DNA of 6,658 nucleotides, from NCBI GenBank assembly GCA_002435835.1, contig DIVM01000190.1, forward strand, positions 1-6,658, written 5' to 3'. Both the position numbers and the translations under genes were made by a program. Shown piece by piece: positions 5,864 through 6,658 of the stretch (positions are counted from its first letter, which is position 1; each line of letters begins with the position of its first letter). This DNA is from Firmicutes bacterium UBA6132 (GTDB taxonomy: Bacteria; Bacillota_A; Clostridia; Tissierellales; Sedimentibacteraceae). The notes under the pieces are model-generated. The model was not told where the DNA came from. It worked only from the letters and a program-made list of their open reading frames with translations, and did not search any database.

Positions 5864-6280
5864 ATGAAAAATTCTATGTTAAAAATAATCGTAGTAATTT
5901 CTTTATCAATTATAGCATTGTGGTTACTATTCACTATTCTGTTTCCTATGGGGTTCGGAATGACTATGAATTACTCAATACCAACACATATGGGTAACGG
6001 GTTTAATTACAGCTATGGATTTAATAACTATGGTGGATTTGCAACATTGCTATTGGTATCTTTGATAAAAGTATTTACAATAGCATTATTTGTTACATTA
6101 CTGTTTGGAATTTTCATGTATGTAAAAAATAATGTATTTAGTAAAGAAGACATTGATTCAATTAAAAAAGCTTTTACTGGCAAACAATTAAAAACAGATA
6201 AATTTTGCTCAGAGTGCGGTAAAACTATAAATGATGAATGGAAAGTATGCCCTCATTGTGGCAAAGAAGTAGACAAGTAG
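5864..6280 (+). CDS. Two-TM membrane protein with Met/Gly/Tyr-rich loop and zinc ribbon
   Basis: This 138-residue protein has the same plan as the one at 360-716. A basic N-terminus leads to helix 1 (about 6-28), then an extracytoplasmic loop rich in Met, Gly, Asn and Tyr (29-58, starting FPMGFGMTMNYS). Helix 2 (about 60-86) has K69 inside it. A short amphipathic stretch (SKEDIDSIKKAF) precedes the cytoplasmic zinc ribbon C115/C118...C129/C132 with the WKVCPHCG core. The ribosome binding site AAGGAGGTGA (5850-5859) is a perfect anti-SD match. From K69 onward it aligns without gaps with the next gene at a constant offset of 51 residues. Directly after its TAG stop, the same frame continues with a Met-rich tail to 6349. 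The function is unknown; control by the local sigma-54 regulator is likely. Confidence 0.92.
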   Translation: MKNSMLKIIVVISLSIIALWLLFTILFPMGFGMTMNYSIPTHMGNGFNYSYGFNNYGGFATLLLVSLIKVFTIALFVTLLFGIFMYVKNNVFSKEDIDSIKKAFTGKQLKTDKFCSECGKTINDEWKVCPHCGKEVDK

Positions 6281-6292
6281 ATAAGGCCCGGA

Positions 6293-6349
6293 ATGCACAT
6301 GATAATGGACGATGGAAACATGGGTGGTACGATGAAAGGTATGAGATAA
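6293..6349 (+). other. Met-rich 18-codon reading frame, in frame with the preceding gene
   Basis: ATG at 6293 to TAA at 6347-6349 encodes MHMIMDDGNMGGTMKGMR, with six Met in 18 residues. It lies in the same frame as the preceding zinc-ribbon gene, only 12 bases after its TAG. It could be a small peptide started from the weak AAGG at 6284-6286, a decayed C-terminal tail cut off by the TAG, or a readthrough extension. The GMHM in this frame also occurs in the loop of the protein at 360-716. Eighteen codons alone cannot show that it is translated. Confidence 0.3.
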
Positions 6350-6412
6350 AATATACTTATTCATAAAATATTTTAAATAATTAAATTAAATCTAATATAA
6401 TGGAGGTTAAAA

Positions 6413-6658
6413 ATGGTAGCAGGTTTTAGTTATTCAATCTTAATTATTTTAACGTTTTTGATTAAATTTTTATTCGTTATATTCATTGTTGGACTAATAG
6501 GTGGATTATTAGTAGCAGCAAAGAATTATATTTTAACAGCTGAAGATATACAGAATTTTAAATCAACATTTAAAAGTGAAATAAAAGCAACAAGCAATAT
6601 TTGCAGCGTATGTGGAAAAGAAATTAATCCTGAATGGAAAGCTTGCCCTTATTGCGGA
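6413..6658 (+). CDS. Single-TM membrane zinc-ribbon protein, cut by the window end
   Basis: The first 82 residues are visible and the gene runs off the end. One long hydrophobic segment (about 8-36) contains K18, followed by K37-N38, an amphipathic stretch (TAEDIQNFKSTFKSEIK) and a zinc ribbon C64/C67...C78/C81 with the WKACPYCG core. It aligns without gaps with residues 52-133 of the preceding protein, including the intramembrane Lys. It is therefore a paralogue that lacks the first helix and Met-rich loop. GGAGG (6402-6406) precedes the ATG by six bases. No promoter is visible in the gap from 6350, so it probably shares the sigma-54 transcript from 5812. If the family pattern holds, only a few residues are missing. 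Confidence 0.88.
   Translation, partial: MVAGFSYSILIILTFLIKFLFVIFIVGLIGGLLVAAKNYILTAEDIQNFKSTFKSEIKATSNICSVCGKEINPEWKACPYCG

Noticed and set aside
1..6658. CRISPR arrays, tRNA or rRNA genes
   Set aside because: No regularly spaced repeats and no cloverleaf or rRNA-like segments seen on either strand.

Overview
This AT-rich window looks like the chromosome of a low-GC anaerobic Firmicute, most likely Clostridium or a close relative. The signs are the codon and base composition, strong AGGAGG-type ribosome binding sites, NtrB/NtrC-like proteins of clostridial type, and a CYP152-family P450 of the kind known from Bacillus and Clostridium acetobutylicum. I identify it by recognition only and have not confirmed it by database search.

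Layout. Positions 1-359 are an intergenic control region with a well-matched sigma-54 (-24/-12) promoter at 272-288, candidate upstream activator repeats, and a perfect 14-bp dyad over the predicted transcription start. A tight five-gene plus-strand operon follows. It holds three small membrane-anchored zinc-ribbon proteins (360-716, 720-1076, 1114-1359), a membrane histidine kinase with a PAS-like domain (1349-2752), and a sigma-54-dependent NtrC-type response regulator with an intact GAFTGA loop (2790-4139). A long AT-rich hairpin at 4203-4265 can terminate both this operon and the convergent P450 gene. The P450 (5614 to 4358, minus strand) is a CYP152-type fatty-acid peroxygenase. It is divergent from a second plus-strand unit with its own sigma-54 promoter (5812-5828, 14 of 17 bases identical to the first). 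That unit encodes two more membrane zinc-ribbon proteins (5864-6280, and 6413 running off the window end), with a short Met-rich reading frame between them.

How it fits together (inference). The kinase has almost no extracytoplasmic sensor domain and probably senses in or at the membrane. It would phosphorylate the regulator, which would activate sigma-54 RNA polymerase at both promoters. That would amplify its own operon and induce a set of five small membrane proteins, all carrying a cytoplasmic C-x2-C...WK-x-CP-x-C zinc ribbon, two of them with Met/Gly-rich extracytoplasmic loops. I know of no characterised system with this composition. It is the main candidate for a previously undescribed system here, perhaps a membrane or metal stress response. 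Whether the P450 belongs to it is open; it shares the intergenic region with the second sigma-54 promoter.
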